Of a DNA stretch of 64,000 nucleotides, positions 43,409 through 49,922 are shown piece by piece. Below the pieces are notes generated by a model, which did not search any database, was not told the origin of the DNA, and was given only the letters and a program-made list of their open reading frames with translations. Positions within the stretch are counted from its first letter, which is position 1; every line of letters starts with the position of its first letter. The translations under genes were made by a program, and so were the position numbers. Source of the DNA: a virus; the IMG/VR virus record IMGVR_UViG_3300030116_004360, positions 26,478-90,477 of that record. One strand, given 5' to 3'.

Positions 43409-43482
43409 TGGGTCTAGAGGGATTTGAACCCCCGACCAACGGATTAAAAGCCCGTCGCTCTACCTGACTAAGCCATAGACCC
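43409..43482 (-). tRNA. tRNA-Lys (anticodon UUU)
   Basis: Complete cloverleaf on the minus strand: acceptor GGGTCTA/TAGACCC (7 bp), D arm with GCTTAGTCAGGTAGAGC, anticodon arm ACGGG-CTTTTAA-TCCGT with anticodon UUU, and T arm GGGGGTTCAAATCCCTC. The gene is followed by CCT, so CC but not the final A of CCA is encoded. UUU reads AAA/AAG, codons that are very frequent in this AT-rich genome. Probably processed from the long leftward transcript. Confidence 0.95.
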
Positions 43483-43520
43483 ATAATTAACTAAAGAATG
43501 ACCGGCTTATAAATCATTCT

Positions 43521-44084
43521 CTATTCTAAAGGAACATTAGCATTAAATTGTTTATTAAACTTAATTATTTGCTCTTGTTTCTTTTTGATGATATGGTCTT
43601 TAGGCCACCATGAAGGAGTTCCTGTCTTCCATGTGGCAAAATCCCATTTATCACCTAAGTAATATTGACGATATGCTTTAATTGCATCATCATCCTTATA
43701 TTTATCAGGCATAGCCTGTGCAAACGGAGTTAAACACTTATCTAACTCTCTTTTCTCTTTAAGAAGATTTGAACATTCTATGAAACTTAGTTCATATTTA
43801 TCCATATGTTCTTCCACTTTATGTTTTTTGTTATATCTGATTGTATACTCTTTACATAGGGCATAACAATGGTCTATCAGCCAATTGAAGTTTTTATAAC
43901 TTTTTCTCGCCCAAATAGTGCAAGGATGGTTGAGCATGACCGGCTTAAATGGGGCTGGAATAGCATAATGATGCAAAATAGTAGACAACATTTGGAGGCT
44001 TTCCGTTGGCATCTTAACTATATGCTTATCAATCATATATTCTGCTGCTAATTTAGGACAATCACTTAATATAAATATGTTCAT
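43521..44084 (-). CDS. Phage-conserved protein (MNIF..DKH..KM family)
   Basis: 187 residues. The start MNIFILSDCPKLAAEYMIDK, then HIVKMPTESLQML, LNHPCTIWARKSYKNFNWL and LTPFAQAMPDKYK with GTPSWWPKD near the end, match a conserved family of tailed-virus proteins that is sometimes labelled pyrimidine-dimer glycosylase-like. I am sure of the family resemblance, not of the enzyme activity. It lies between the tRNA genes, downstream of three RNA repeat units. Confidence 0.6.
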   Translation of the reverse strand: MNIFILSDCPKLAAEYMIDKHIVKMPTESLQMLSTILHHYAIPAPFKPVMLNHPCTIWARKSYKNFNWLIDHCYALCKEYTIRYNKKHKVEEHMDKYELSFIECSNLLKEKRELDKCLTPFAQAMPDKYKDDDAIKAYRQYYLGDKWDFATWKTGTPSWWPKDHIIKKKQEQIIKFNKQFNANVPLE

Positions 44085-44112
44085 TGTTTATCACCTATGT
44101 AATAGAAATACG

Positions 44113-44205
44113 GTGCGAGTTCATAGTAAAGAGAAAAAACTACTATCATCTGTTTGCTAAAACCTTTTCTCGCTTTTATTTGATGCAAAACCGTGAATAT
44201 TATTC
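44113..44205 (+). ncRNA. Structured RNA unit A (of three)
   Basis: First of three tandem units. Outer stem GCGAG (44115-44119) with CTCGC (44169-44173), a bulge TTCATA, an A-rich/T-rich inner stem (AAAA/TTTT), the conserved TACTATCA, a small stem GTTT/AAAC, then the tail TTTTATTTGATGCAAAACC. The other units carry different but still complementary bases in the outer stem. Plus strand is preferred because a G-U pair in unit B forms only there. No promoter was identified. Confidence 0.5.
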
Positions 44206-44206
44206 T

Positions 44207-44345
44207 GGGAACTAGTTCATAAAAATCGTAAATTACTATCAGCATCTAAAATGGTAAATTGGGCGGGTTTAATGTCCTATATTTAACATAGATGAACGGT
44301 TTTTCTAGTTTTTATTTGCTGCAAAACCCAGATGAATATTAAACA
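44207..44345 (+). ncRNA. Structured RNA unit B (of three)
   Basis: Outer stem AACTAG/CTAGTT, bulge TTCATA, inner stem AAAAATCG/CGGTTTTT (one U-G pair on plus), conserved TACTATCA, a longer variable stem (CATCT/AGATG), then TTTTATTTGCTGCAAAACCC. It is about 45 bases longer than the other units because of the insert in the variable stem. The outer stem differs from unit A at most positions but remains paired. Confidence 0.5.
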
Positions 44346-44437
44346 GGGAACTAGTTCATAGAAAAAAAGATACTACTATCAACGTGTGAAAAACGTTTTT
44401 CTAGTTTTTATTTGTTGCAAAACCCAGTTATATAATT
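44346..44437 (+). ncRNA. Structured RNA unit C (of three)
   Basis: Outer stem AACTAG/CTAGTT, bulge TTCATA, inner stem GAAAAA/TTTTTC, conserved TACTATCA, small stem AACGT/ACGTT, then TTTTATTTGTTGCAAAACCC. It ends 4 bases from the 3' end of tRNA-Leu, which is on the other strand. The T-rich stretch after the outer stem could end transcription on the plus strand. Confidence 0.5.
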
Positions 44438-44441
44438 TAGG

Positions 44442-44523
44442 TGCAGGTAGTAGGATTTGAACCTACGAAGCATTTTGCACCGGAACTTAACTCCGGCTCC
44501 TTTGACCACTCGGATATACCTGC
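44442..44523 (-). tRNA. tRNA-Leu (anticodon UAA)
   Basis: Class II tRNA on the minus strand: acceptor GCAGGTA/TACCTGC, anticodon arm CCGGA-GTTAAGT-TCCGG with anticodon UAA, variable arm with GCA-AAA-TGC, T arm GTAGG-TTCAAAT-CCTAC. It is followed by ACCT, so CC but not CCA is encoded. It reads UUA, the commonest Leu codon here. Confidence 0.94.
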
Positions 44524-44535
44524 ATTTTGTTATAA

Positions 44536-45261
44536 TTACTCATCAAATGAGACAAGTAATAGGATAAGATAGCCAATCAAGTCCATGATTACATCTTCAT
44601 CCTTTTCAATTGAATCATCTCCTTGAAGGAGCCTATTCAACTTATCATCAATTCTAACTCTAATTTGTTCATCACTATTTGCTTTACTGAATACTCTAAT
44701 TGGAGCAAGAACTGAATCACCATATTGCTTATTCTTAAGCAAAAGGAAGTGCGTAATTTCTCCACATTTCCTTGCAATCTTTTCTTGTGAATCTGTTAAT
44801 TTTGTTTCATTCTCAATTGTTTTATTTGCTTCTTCATATGCTTTAACCCAAGATGGAACTTCTTCTTTACCCATAAAATATTTCTTAAAGTTTTCAGTAT
44901 TTATTTCATTCTGAGCATCATCAATTGCATCTAACTTTTCTTCAGCAGTTGCATTTGTATATTGAGCAACTCCAGCAGCCTTTCTAATCTTTTGAACTTG
45001 AATCCAAAAATCACTTTGAAGACACAAATATGTTGACCTTCCTTCCTTGTGTGAATTAAACATATGTTTTATCATATTAAATCTCTTATACGCTGCACCT
45101 ACACTACAATAATTTATTTCCATATATGTGTCCAATAATACCTTTTTATTGATATCTGTATATTCTGAATTAATATCCATCATATGTGCTTTTCTCCAAG
45201 CCATCATAAAGTCATTAATTATCTTAAATTTTGTTTTTGCTTCTTTTTGTTTCTTATTCAT
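44536..45261 (-). CDS. DUF1599/Nmad1-like protein
   Basis: 241 residues. The C-terminal third (about 165-238) holds THFLLLKNKQYGDSVL, IRVRIDDKLNRLL and EDVIMDLIGYLILLL. This is the YGds ... Ri..Kl.Rl ... D..GY pattern of DUF1599 (Nmad1), an all-helical family linked to nucleotide modification or dNTP metabolism. The N-terminal part is helical and basic (KKQKEAKTKFKI). The start at 45261 follows AAGGTGAAAAA; the first in-frame codon upstream is GTG. First gene of the leftward block. Confidence 0.6.
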   Translation of the reverse strand: MNKKQKEAKTKFKIINDFMMAWRKAHMMDINSEYTDINKKVLLDTYMEINYCSVGAAYKRFNMIKHMFNSHKEGRSTYLCLQSDFWIQVQKIRKAAGVAQYTNATAEEKLDAIDDAQNEINTENFKKYFMGKEEVPSWVKAYEEANKTIENETKLTDSQEKIARKCGEITHFLLLKNKQYGDSVLAPIRVFSKANSDEQIRVRIDDKLNRLLQGDDSIEKDEDVIMDLIGYLILLLVSFDE

Positions 45262-45837
45262 TTTTTTCACCTTTTTGTTTGTCGAAAATAGTGTGTATCA
45301 TAAGCGTATCAAACGCTGATACAGACGAAACATAACGATTCTCGACATAAATCGAAATGTTTCTTTTTGATTCGGGGTCATTAGTATCATGTATCATGTG
45401 TATCACCCTAGCCATATAGTTTTATTCTCTTAGGCTAATATTTTGACCCACCGGAGACAGATACACATGAGAATCATGATATATATGAGAATCAATATAA
45501 AATATATTAAAACAACTCTACTTTCCATAAATTCTATGTGTATTACTATGATACTCTATGAGACACATTACTTTTCTTTCCCGATTTAAATACCCTCATC
45601 GCTAACACGTTGCTTATTTTCAGTCGTTTATTTATATATCAAAGAATATTAATGATTATACAAATCGAATGACTGATACTAAGTCGTTAATAATGAAACC
45701 CTAAATAATAGGCTTCATAATAGGATTAAAAGTTTTCATACCAACAGTAATAAATCCATGATATACACTTAGGTAACATTAATGAAAACAAGTCAATAAT
45801 GCGGAGTTGAAAACTTCAACAGGTTTCTCAATATACA
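45262..45837. repeat. Non-coding region with GTATCA repeats (origin/promoter candidate)
   Basis: No gene. AT-rich, with many copies of GTATCA or its complement: 45295-45300, 45306-45311, 45317-45322 (inverted partner), 45384-45389, 45391-45396, 45400-45405, near 45460 and 45545. Two related ATGAGAATCA copies lie at about 45468-45496. A small dyad GTTGAA-AAC-TTCAAC is at about 45806-45820. It lies upstream of the whole leftward block, so it is a good place for its promoter, and the iteron-like repeats fit an origin or regulator-binding region. Confidence 0.4.
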
Positions 45838-45876
45838 GGTCCGTCGGGGGGTATATAAAAGGGCGGGAGCCGGACC
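45838..45876 (+). promoter_or_regulatory. Strong TATA promoter within a GC-rich dyad
   Basis: TATATAAAA at 45852-45860 preceded by GGGGGG (BRE-like) and flanked by an inverted repeat GGTCCG (45838-45843) / CGGACC (45871-45876). The local G+C is unusually high for this genome. A start site at about 45882-45888 is predicted, right at an ATG (45889). The dyad around the TATA box could bind a repressor. Confidence 0.6.
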
Positions 45877-45888
45877 GTAGTTTTGAAA

Positions 45889-45978
45889 ATGACTCAATTC
45901 AACGCATATGGTTGTGCTTTGTTCAATCCCCTGATTTTGAACAGGAGTGGCAAAGGCCATCTTTTTGTGCTAAGTTAA
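45889..45978 (+). CDS. Leaderless 29-residue peptide or small RNA
   Basis: ATG 29 bases downstream of the TATATAAAA box, opening a 29-residue frame (MTQFNAYGCALFNPLILNRS...). The stop lies in the loop of a hairpin TTTGTGCT/AGCACAAA (45964-45987), which is followed by a T-rich stretch, so promoter, frame and terminator form a unit. The RNA also has GTTCAA/TTGAAC. Either a leaderless micro-gene or a small RNA; no homologue known. Confidence 0.35.
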   Translation: MTQFNAYGCALFNPLILNRSGKGHLFVLS

Positions 45979-46005
45979 AGCACAAAGATATTTTACATAA
46001 AAATC

Positions 46006-46236
46006 TCATCTATTATTCCTCATATTTTTCATATGTTGTATTAATTGCTCTGACGTTAAAACAGTTTTACGTCGTGAATGAGTGGGTATTTCCATAATAT
46101 GAGCAGGATATTCTCTACCACATGAACATCTATCCCATTTTCTTGAATAACTTAAAATTGATAATGTTTTATGGCATTTAGGACAAACATACTTAATTGT
46201 TGGTTGATTATGCTTTAAACGTGGATTAACTCTCAT
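46006..46236 (-). CDS. Zinc-ribbon protein
   Basis: 76 residues. CPKC (19-22) and CSC (about 37-39) zinc-ribbon ligands, a strongly basic sequence, and a C-terminal helix (TSEQLIQHMKNMRNNR). GAGGGAAGTAGT precedes the ATG. Likely nucleic-acid binding; may be a transcription regulator. The next minus gene upstream ends at a terminator. Confidence 0.55.
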   Translation of the reverse strand: MRVNPRLKHNQPTIKYVCPKCHKTLSILSYSRKWDRCSCGREYPAHIMEIPTHSRRKTVLTSEQLIQHMKNMRNNR

Positions 46237-46254
46237 ACTACTTCCCTCAATAAA

Positions 46255-46291
46255 TAAAAAAAAGGGAGGTCGGGGGAATTAACCCCCAACC
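46255..46291 (-). terminator. Hairpin-plus-T-run terminator
   Basis: On the minus strand GGTTGGGGG-TTAATT-CCCCCGACC (9-bp stem, one G-U) at 46291-46268 is followed by TCCCTTTTTTTT. It lies just after the stop of the 46336-46818 gene and before the zinc-ribbon gene. It is the clearest intrinsic-type terminator in the window. Confidence 0.75.
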
Positions 46292-46335
46292 CCCCAAAAG
46301 TGCGATAAAGGCACAGAACATCAATTGCTGACTAT

Positions 46336-46818
46336 TCACTCCTCCTCGTCGTGAACAGGCATTCCATCGGTTAGACCTTCTAGAGTTCCATCCCATGTTT
46401 CAGCCTTAAATGCCTTAGTCATCGCTGAACGGGCTTTCTTGCCCATATACGATGCATATTCTGTTGCGTCTGCAAATGCTCCTCCACCTGCTTTTCCATG
46501 CTTCAAGATAACTGCTTGAATTGTGGAATCATGGTTGAAAAAGTTGCGAGAAGCATCTTCAACGGTTTGAACAACCGAATCAACAACTACTCTTACAGAA
46601 GCAGGTAAAGACGGTTTAATACCGCGTCGAACCGGAGAACCCGGCATTCCGCGAATAAGTGACTTAATACTGTCCCAAACCCTATCTCTCTGTTCCTCAT
46701 TCTCGCTTCCCAAAGTTATCTGGAAATTAAGAACTTGAGCCAACTGGTCATTAACTGCATCAGTGGCTATAAATTCATTCAATTCAATTACTTTACTATT
46801 CCAATCTTGTGTATCCAT
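46336..46818 (-). CDS. Paralogue 1 of the KHGK-GGG / WDGTLE family
   Basis: 160 residues. Shares with the gene at 49249 the segments WxxxVxxL/V, GMPGSPVRRG, LPASV, ILKHGKAGGGAFADATEYA and AETWDGTLEGLTDGMP. Helical with an acidic tail (HDEEE). The two genes lie on opposite strands about 2.4 kb apart. Family unknown. The ATG at 46818 follows GAAGGTGAAAAA. They may be DNA-binding or coat-type small proteins, but nothing in the sequence shows it. Confidence 0.6.
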   Translation of the reverse strand: MDTQDWNSKVIELNEFIATDAVNDQLAQVLNFQITLGSENEEQRDRVWDSIKSLIRGMPGSPVRRGIKPSLPASVRVVVDSVVQTVEDASRNFFNHDSTIQAVILKHGKAGGGAFADATEYASYMGKKARSAMTKAFKAETWDGTLEGLTDGMPVHDEEE

Positions 46819-46902
46819 TTTTTTCACCTTCATTTGTGTTTTCGTTCTGCGCCTTTATCGGCAAAATATCCATATTCAAACCCCATATAAAGGGTTGCAT
46901 AG

Positions 46903-46924
46903 CAAAGTGCAACCATATGGTTGA
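46903..46924. promoter_or_regulatory. CATATG operator, degenerate copy
   Basis: CAAAGTGCAACCATATGGTTG: the left arm and CATATG core are present, the right ACTTTG arm is missing. GATACACATGATACACATG follows. It lies upstream of the leftward paralogue gene. Confidence 0.45.
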
Positions 46925-47041
46925 TACACATGATACACATGATTCTTAAAATTATTTTCTCAGATTCGATTTTTTGTTACCATTCTTATTTTCACACATT
47001 CATTAATACCATATGATGTGACTTTGGCGTATATCTTGTGC

Positions 47042-47124
47042 GGGTCACAATGGAGGGTTTTACCGGATTACCCACGAAATTTACTAAACGCCTTTGAGCG
47101 TCGTTCATTTCTCCATTGTGACCC
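47042..47124 (+). ncRNA. Multi-branched RNA closed by 14-bp stem
   Basis: GGGTCACAATGGAG (47042-47055) pairs perfectly with CTCCATTGTGACCC (47111-47124). Inside are two hairpins, GGT-TTT-ACC and ACGC-CTTTGA-GCGT. A half operator (CATATG at 47010-47015 with ACTTTG at 47021-47026) and GTATAT stand upstream on the plus strand. No credible gene within. Strand not certain because the stem has no G-U pairs. Confidence 0.5.
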
Positions 47125-47163
47125 ATAAGGCCGTTTATCATCTCCTTTTACCTCCTTTCATAT

Positions 47164-47358
47164 TTAGTCCTCATTCAATTCACATTCGTCATTATTGCAC
47201 ATTCCAGATTCGTCATCAACATATGTATTACAGAATAGGCATAATAGGTCATCATAAGGCCCTATTTCCTTTATTTTCTTATTTTCAGGCTCAACATGGT
47301 TCCTAATTTGATTCAATAGTTCTGCTTCCTCTGGTGTTAGTTCGTGATTATCACTCAT
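47164..47358 (-). CDS. Small acidic zinc-binding protein
   Basis: 64 residues from ATG 47358 (MSDNHELTPEEAELL...). Ligands CLFC and CNNDEC at the C-terminus (about 40-60). A TATA-like TTGATATAA lies 25-30 bases upstream, so translation is probably leaderless from this ATG; an in-frame ATG at 47379 overlaps the TATA box. It shares the operator at 47396 with the divergent gene at 47468. Confidence 0.5.
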   Translation of the reverse strand: MSDNHELTPEEAELLNQIRNHVEPENKKIKEIGPYDDLLCLFCNTYVDDESGMCNNDECELNED

Positions 47359-47395
47359 GTTAAACAGTAATTGCAGCATTATATCAAGATAGCCT

Positions 47396-47425
47396 CAAAG
47401 TATGCTATCATATGGTAATACTTTG
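47396..47425. promoter_or_regulatory. CATATG operator 1
   Basis: Arms CAAAGTAT and ATACTTTG are perfect inverted copies around CATATG (47409-47414). TTACCTTAGAAAT follows on the plus side and a TATA-like TTGATATAA on the minus side, so it serves divergent genes (47164 and 47468). Confidence 0.75.
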
Positions 47426-47467
47426 TAATTACCTTAGAAATACTAAATCTTGTGTTATTTATAACTT

Positions 47468-47671
47468 ATGGAGGATAAGCAAAGCATGGATATGACCACA
47501 AATACACAAGAGCCACCTATTGTAGTAGAACCGCAATATACCATCGAAGTCGGACACGATAGATACCAAAACTTGATTATCAAGAGGTTACGTGTTTCAG
47601 GCGATGATTTAGAGCAGGTTTTTATACAATTGGAACAGGCATTGGCGGATTTTAAGATGATTAAAGAATGA
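47468..47671 (+). CDS. Hypothetical small protein
   Basis: 67 residues, with beta segments (QYTIEVGHDRYQNLIIKRL) and a C-terminal helix. Leaderless or nearly so: the ACCTTA box stands about 38 bases upstream, with no ribosome site. Its TGA overlaps the next ATG. No family recognised. Confidence 0.5.
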   Translation: MEDKQSMDMTTNTQEPPIVVEPQYTIEVGHDRYQNLIIKRLRVSGDDLEQVFIQLEQALADFKMIKE

Positions 47672-47796
47672 CCAACCAATCAAGGGGGCATTATGATTGG
47701 TGGGAATTTATTCCAGATGAAGGACTTGAAATCCCTAAGAATACTAAACAATCTAACAACACTACCACTACGCAACGTGACGGTAAATCCTCTTAG
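47668..47796 (+). CDS. Small hypothetical protein
   Basis: 42 residues (RGHYDWWEFIPDEGLEIPK then a Thr/Asn-rich tail). ATGA overlap with the upstream gene suggests co-translation. Its end lies in a short dyad TAGGTC-GT-GACCTA (47794-47807). Function unknown. Confidence 0.45.
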   Translation: MTNQSRGHYDWWEFIPDEGLEIPKNTKQSNNTTTTQRDGKSS

Positions 47797-47897
47797 GTCG
47801 TGACCTAGGACGAAAAATGATAATACATAGTTATTATCGGCGGTAGATTACTTTTTCAGTGATATAATTAATTTTATATCACTTTAAAAGGTAATTA

Positions 47898-47926
47898 CAA
47901 AGTATTACCATATGGTAACAACTTTC
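47898..47926. promoter_or_regulatory. CATATG operator 2
   Basis: CAAAGTATTAC-CATATG-GTAACAACTTTC; the core TTACCATATGGTAA is a perfect 14-bp palindrome. GTTACCTTAAG follows at 47930, upstream of the 256-residue gene. Confidence 0.75.
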
Positions 47927-47971
47927 GTCGTTACCTTAAGAAACATAATAAAATCATTTACTTTGATTAAC

Positions 47972-48742
47972 ATGAGTGTAACCTATAACAGAACAATGAG
48001 TATCTATTACGATATTACCGACAGTCCATTGGATAATCCAACTATGAAGCGTAAGTTTGTGGCAGACCTAAGAAAGGTTGGTATTGCGGTCCACAATAGA
48101 TATGCTTACAATTCAGAGTTGAGGGAAGAAAAGTATGGTTTTACTGAAACTATGAAGGGTTCAGATAACTATGCTACTATCGTAAATGGTAATGAAGTAT
48201 TTTCATCATGGAATGAAAAGACCGTCATTAAATTGACTAACAATCTTATTGCGGCATTAGAGGATTCTGATGTTGAAATGCAGCAAACTGAATCAAAAAA
48301 GAAAGTGAAGAAATGGTCCGCTATTCAAGGAAAGTATTGTTATTTCGACGTTAGTGAAAAGTTAGATGGAACTCAAAACTGGAATCAAGATACAGTGATT
48401 GGTAAGCACTTACAATACGGTTCTCCTCAAAATGGTGACTATGTGACTATGAAGGTAGAATTTGAATTCAATTATGGTGAAATGAAAGTTAAGTTCGACA
48501 TCAATTGGGACACTAAAACAGTCCAAAAGAAAGCAGATATTGAGGCTATGGTGGTAGATGTTCCATTGAATGATATGGGGCATATTCAGAGAATTATTGA
48601 GAGAATTGCGAGTTACAAGAAGAATGGTGTAAATGTGGATAATCCGACAATTGAATGCCACTTTGATGCTAAAACAGAGAGTAGAAGCGAATGTGCGCCG
48701 GATATTATCGCAAAGGTGCGAGAAGCGCGTAAAACCGCATAA
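47972..48742 (+). CDS. Hypothetical protein
   Basis: 256 residues, alpha/beta. Features: a basic stretch (ESKKKVKKWSA), a beta-rich middle (YVTMKVEFEFNYGEMKVKFDI) and a helical end. The ATG at 47972 lies 41 bases after the ACCTTA box; an in-frame ATG at 47912 lies inside the operator and is not used. A second ATG is at 47996. It is the largest gene in the cassette region. No family recognised; it could be the regulator of the array, but no HTH is evident. Confidence 0.55.
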   Translation: MSVTYNRTMSIYYDITDSPLDNPTMKRKFVADLRKVGIAVHNRYAYNSELREEKYGFTETMKGSDNYATIVNGNEVFSSWNEKTVIKLTNNLIAALEDSDVEMQQTESKKKVKKWSAIQGKYCYFDVSEKLDGTQNWNQDTVIGKHLQYGSPQNGDYVTMKVEFEFNYGEMKVKFDINWDTKTVQKKADIEAMVVDVPLNDMGHIQRIIERIASYKKNGVNVDNPTIECHFDAKTESRSECAPDIIAKVREARKTA

Positions 48743-48757
48743 TTCCCCTATGTAAGT

Positions 48758-48769
48758 CGCCTTCGGGCG
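48758..48769 (+). terminator. UUCG hairpin after the 256-residue gene
   Basis: CGCC-TTCG-GGCG, a 4-bp stem with a stable UUCG tetraloop, just after the stop and before operator 3. Confidence 0.55.
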
Positions 48770-48783
48770 CATTAGGATAACTA

Positions 48784-48811
48784 CAAAGCGTTACCATATG
48801 GTATTACTTTT
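48784..48811. promoter_or_regulatory. CATATG operator 3
   Basis: CAAAGCGTTAC-CATATG-GTATTACTTTT; ATACCTTAGAATATA follows, 28-35 bases before the ATG at 48850. Confidence 0.75.
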
Positions 48812-48849
48812 GGAATACCTTAGAATATATTTTAAATATATATATTATC

Positions 48850-49116
48850 ATGATTAATTGGGCCGATGAAGTAAAACAATACAAAGAACAAGAAAGAGAC
48901 GGATATACTCAAACTGTGGAGGAATGGGTTGAATCTTTGGTTCCTGTTTACTATGTCGATTTAATCGGTGAATACGTAAGATTATGTTTAATGAATGAAT
49001 TAATTCCTAAATCATACGTTGGGATAGAAATATGGAAGTTTATGCAATCAAAGATATTTGACGAATATTTAGAATTGTTTTACAATGAACTTCATGTTCA
49101 AAATGAAGAGGAATAA
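48850..49116 (+). CDS. Hypothetical acidic protein
   Basis: 88 residues, helical, acidic (EQERDGYTQTVEEWVESLV; end QNEEE). ATG about 30 bases after the TATA-like box with no ribosome site, so probably leaderless. No family recognised. Confidence 0.5.
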   Translation: MINWADEVKQYKEQERDGYTQTVEEWVESLVPVYYVDLIGEYVRLCLMNELIPKSYVGIEIWKFMQSKIFDEYLELFYNELHVQNEEE

Positions 49117-49133
49117 ACCCCTCTCAGGTTTAT

Positions 49134-49161
49134 CAAAGTAACACCATATGGTAATACTTTC
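49134..49161. promoter_or_regulatory. CATATG operator 4
   Basis: CAAAGTAACAC-CATATG-GTAATACTTTC, an 11-6-11 layout. ATTATCTTATAAATA follows as the TATA box for the 49249 gene. Confidence 0.75.
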
Positions 49162-49248
49162 GTCATTATCTTATAAATACAGAATCAATTGCATTTTATT
49201 GGTCTTAGAGGGGCCAAGAACGAATGAAACCCAAAGGAGATGAATAAA

Positions 49249-49779
49249 ATGGTAAGCGATTATAGTATGGATGATGAAGCATGGAATAGACGAGTTAGTA
49301 AGGTTGAAGTTTTCCTTCAATCTAATGATGTTGGAGATTTATCAACGGTTCTTGAGTGGAATATCAACACAGGAAACAATGATTCTGATAACCGTAAAAG
49401 GTATTGGACTTCAATTACTACTCTATTAGGAATGTTGCCTAATAGCCCAATTCAGCGTGGTCGAGAAACTGACCTACCTGATGCAGTTGCTCAAGCAATT
49501 AGAGATGTAAAGGCTATGGTAATAGAAAAGGAGACAGAGCATTATAACAATGGTATGGCTACTTTGATTGAAAAACACGGTAAATCTGGCGGGGGTCTTT
49601 ATGACTCTGCTGAAGAATATGCTGAAAAGATTGGAAAGGCTACGGCTACCCGATTGACTCGGTATTACCGCAATCACGATAAAAAGCGTGATGGCCCTAC
49701 ATGGGATGGAACACTGGAGAATGGCCTTCCAACGGTCAATTACCCAGTAATCAGCATGGAGGCTGAAGAAGAGGAATGA
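49249..49779 (+). CDS. Paralogue 2 of the KHGK-GGG / WDGTLE family
   Basis: 176 residues. Shares with the 46336-46818 product GMLPNSPIQRG, LPDAV, LIEKHGKSGGGLYDSAEEYA and GPTWDGTLENGLP. Acidic tail (EAEEEE). Unlike its neighbours it has a long leader (about 75 bases past the TATA box) and a strong AAAGGAG site; ATG 49249 is preferred over 49240, which is too close to it. Function unknown; a strong ribosome site suggests high expression. Confidence 0.6.
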   Translation: MVSDYSMDDEAWNRRVSKVEVFLQSNDVGDLSTVLEWNINTGNNDSDNRKRYWTSITTLLGMLPNSPIQRGRETDLPDAVAQAIRDVKAMVIEKETEHYNNGMATLIEKHGKSGGGLYDSAEEYAEKIGKATATRLTRYYRNHDKKRDGPTWDGTLENGLPTVNYPVISMEAEEEE

Positions 49780-49800
49780 GGTCGTTCAACGGCCCCTCTT

Positions 49801-49846
49801 CCCAATACCCCAATGACCCACTTAATTGTGGTGAGGGGTGTTATGG
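49801..49846 (+). terminator. Long imperfect hairpin
   Basis: CCCA...ACCCC pairs with GGGGT...TGGG around an AT-rich loop, shortly after the stop of paralogue 2 and before operator 5. Likely terminator, in the place where other cassettes have UUCG hairpins. Confidence 0.45.
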
Positions 49847-49854
49847 GTTAATTA

Positions 49855-49884
49855 CAAAGTATTACCATATGGTAAGGAACTTTG
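49855..49884. promoter_or_regulatory. CATATG operator 5
   Basis: CAAAGTATTAC-CATATG-GTAAGGAACTTTG; GAACCTTAATTATA follows about 32 bases before the ATG at 49923. Confidence 0.75.
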
Positions 49885-49922
49885 TTCACGAACCTTAATT
49901 ATACGTCAATTAAGTAGTTATC

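Noticed and set aside
45807-46097. Long plus-strand open frame of 96 codons
   Set aside because: It begins upstream of the TATA box and runs through the dyad, the hairpin and the end of a good minus-strand gene. Base composition and context favour the minus gene and the short leaderless unit.
47912-47971. N-terminal extension of the 256-residue protein
   Set aside because: The earlier ATG lies within the operator, upstream of the ACCTTA box, so it would not be on the transcript.
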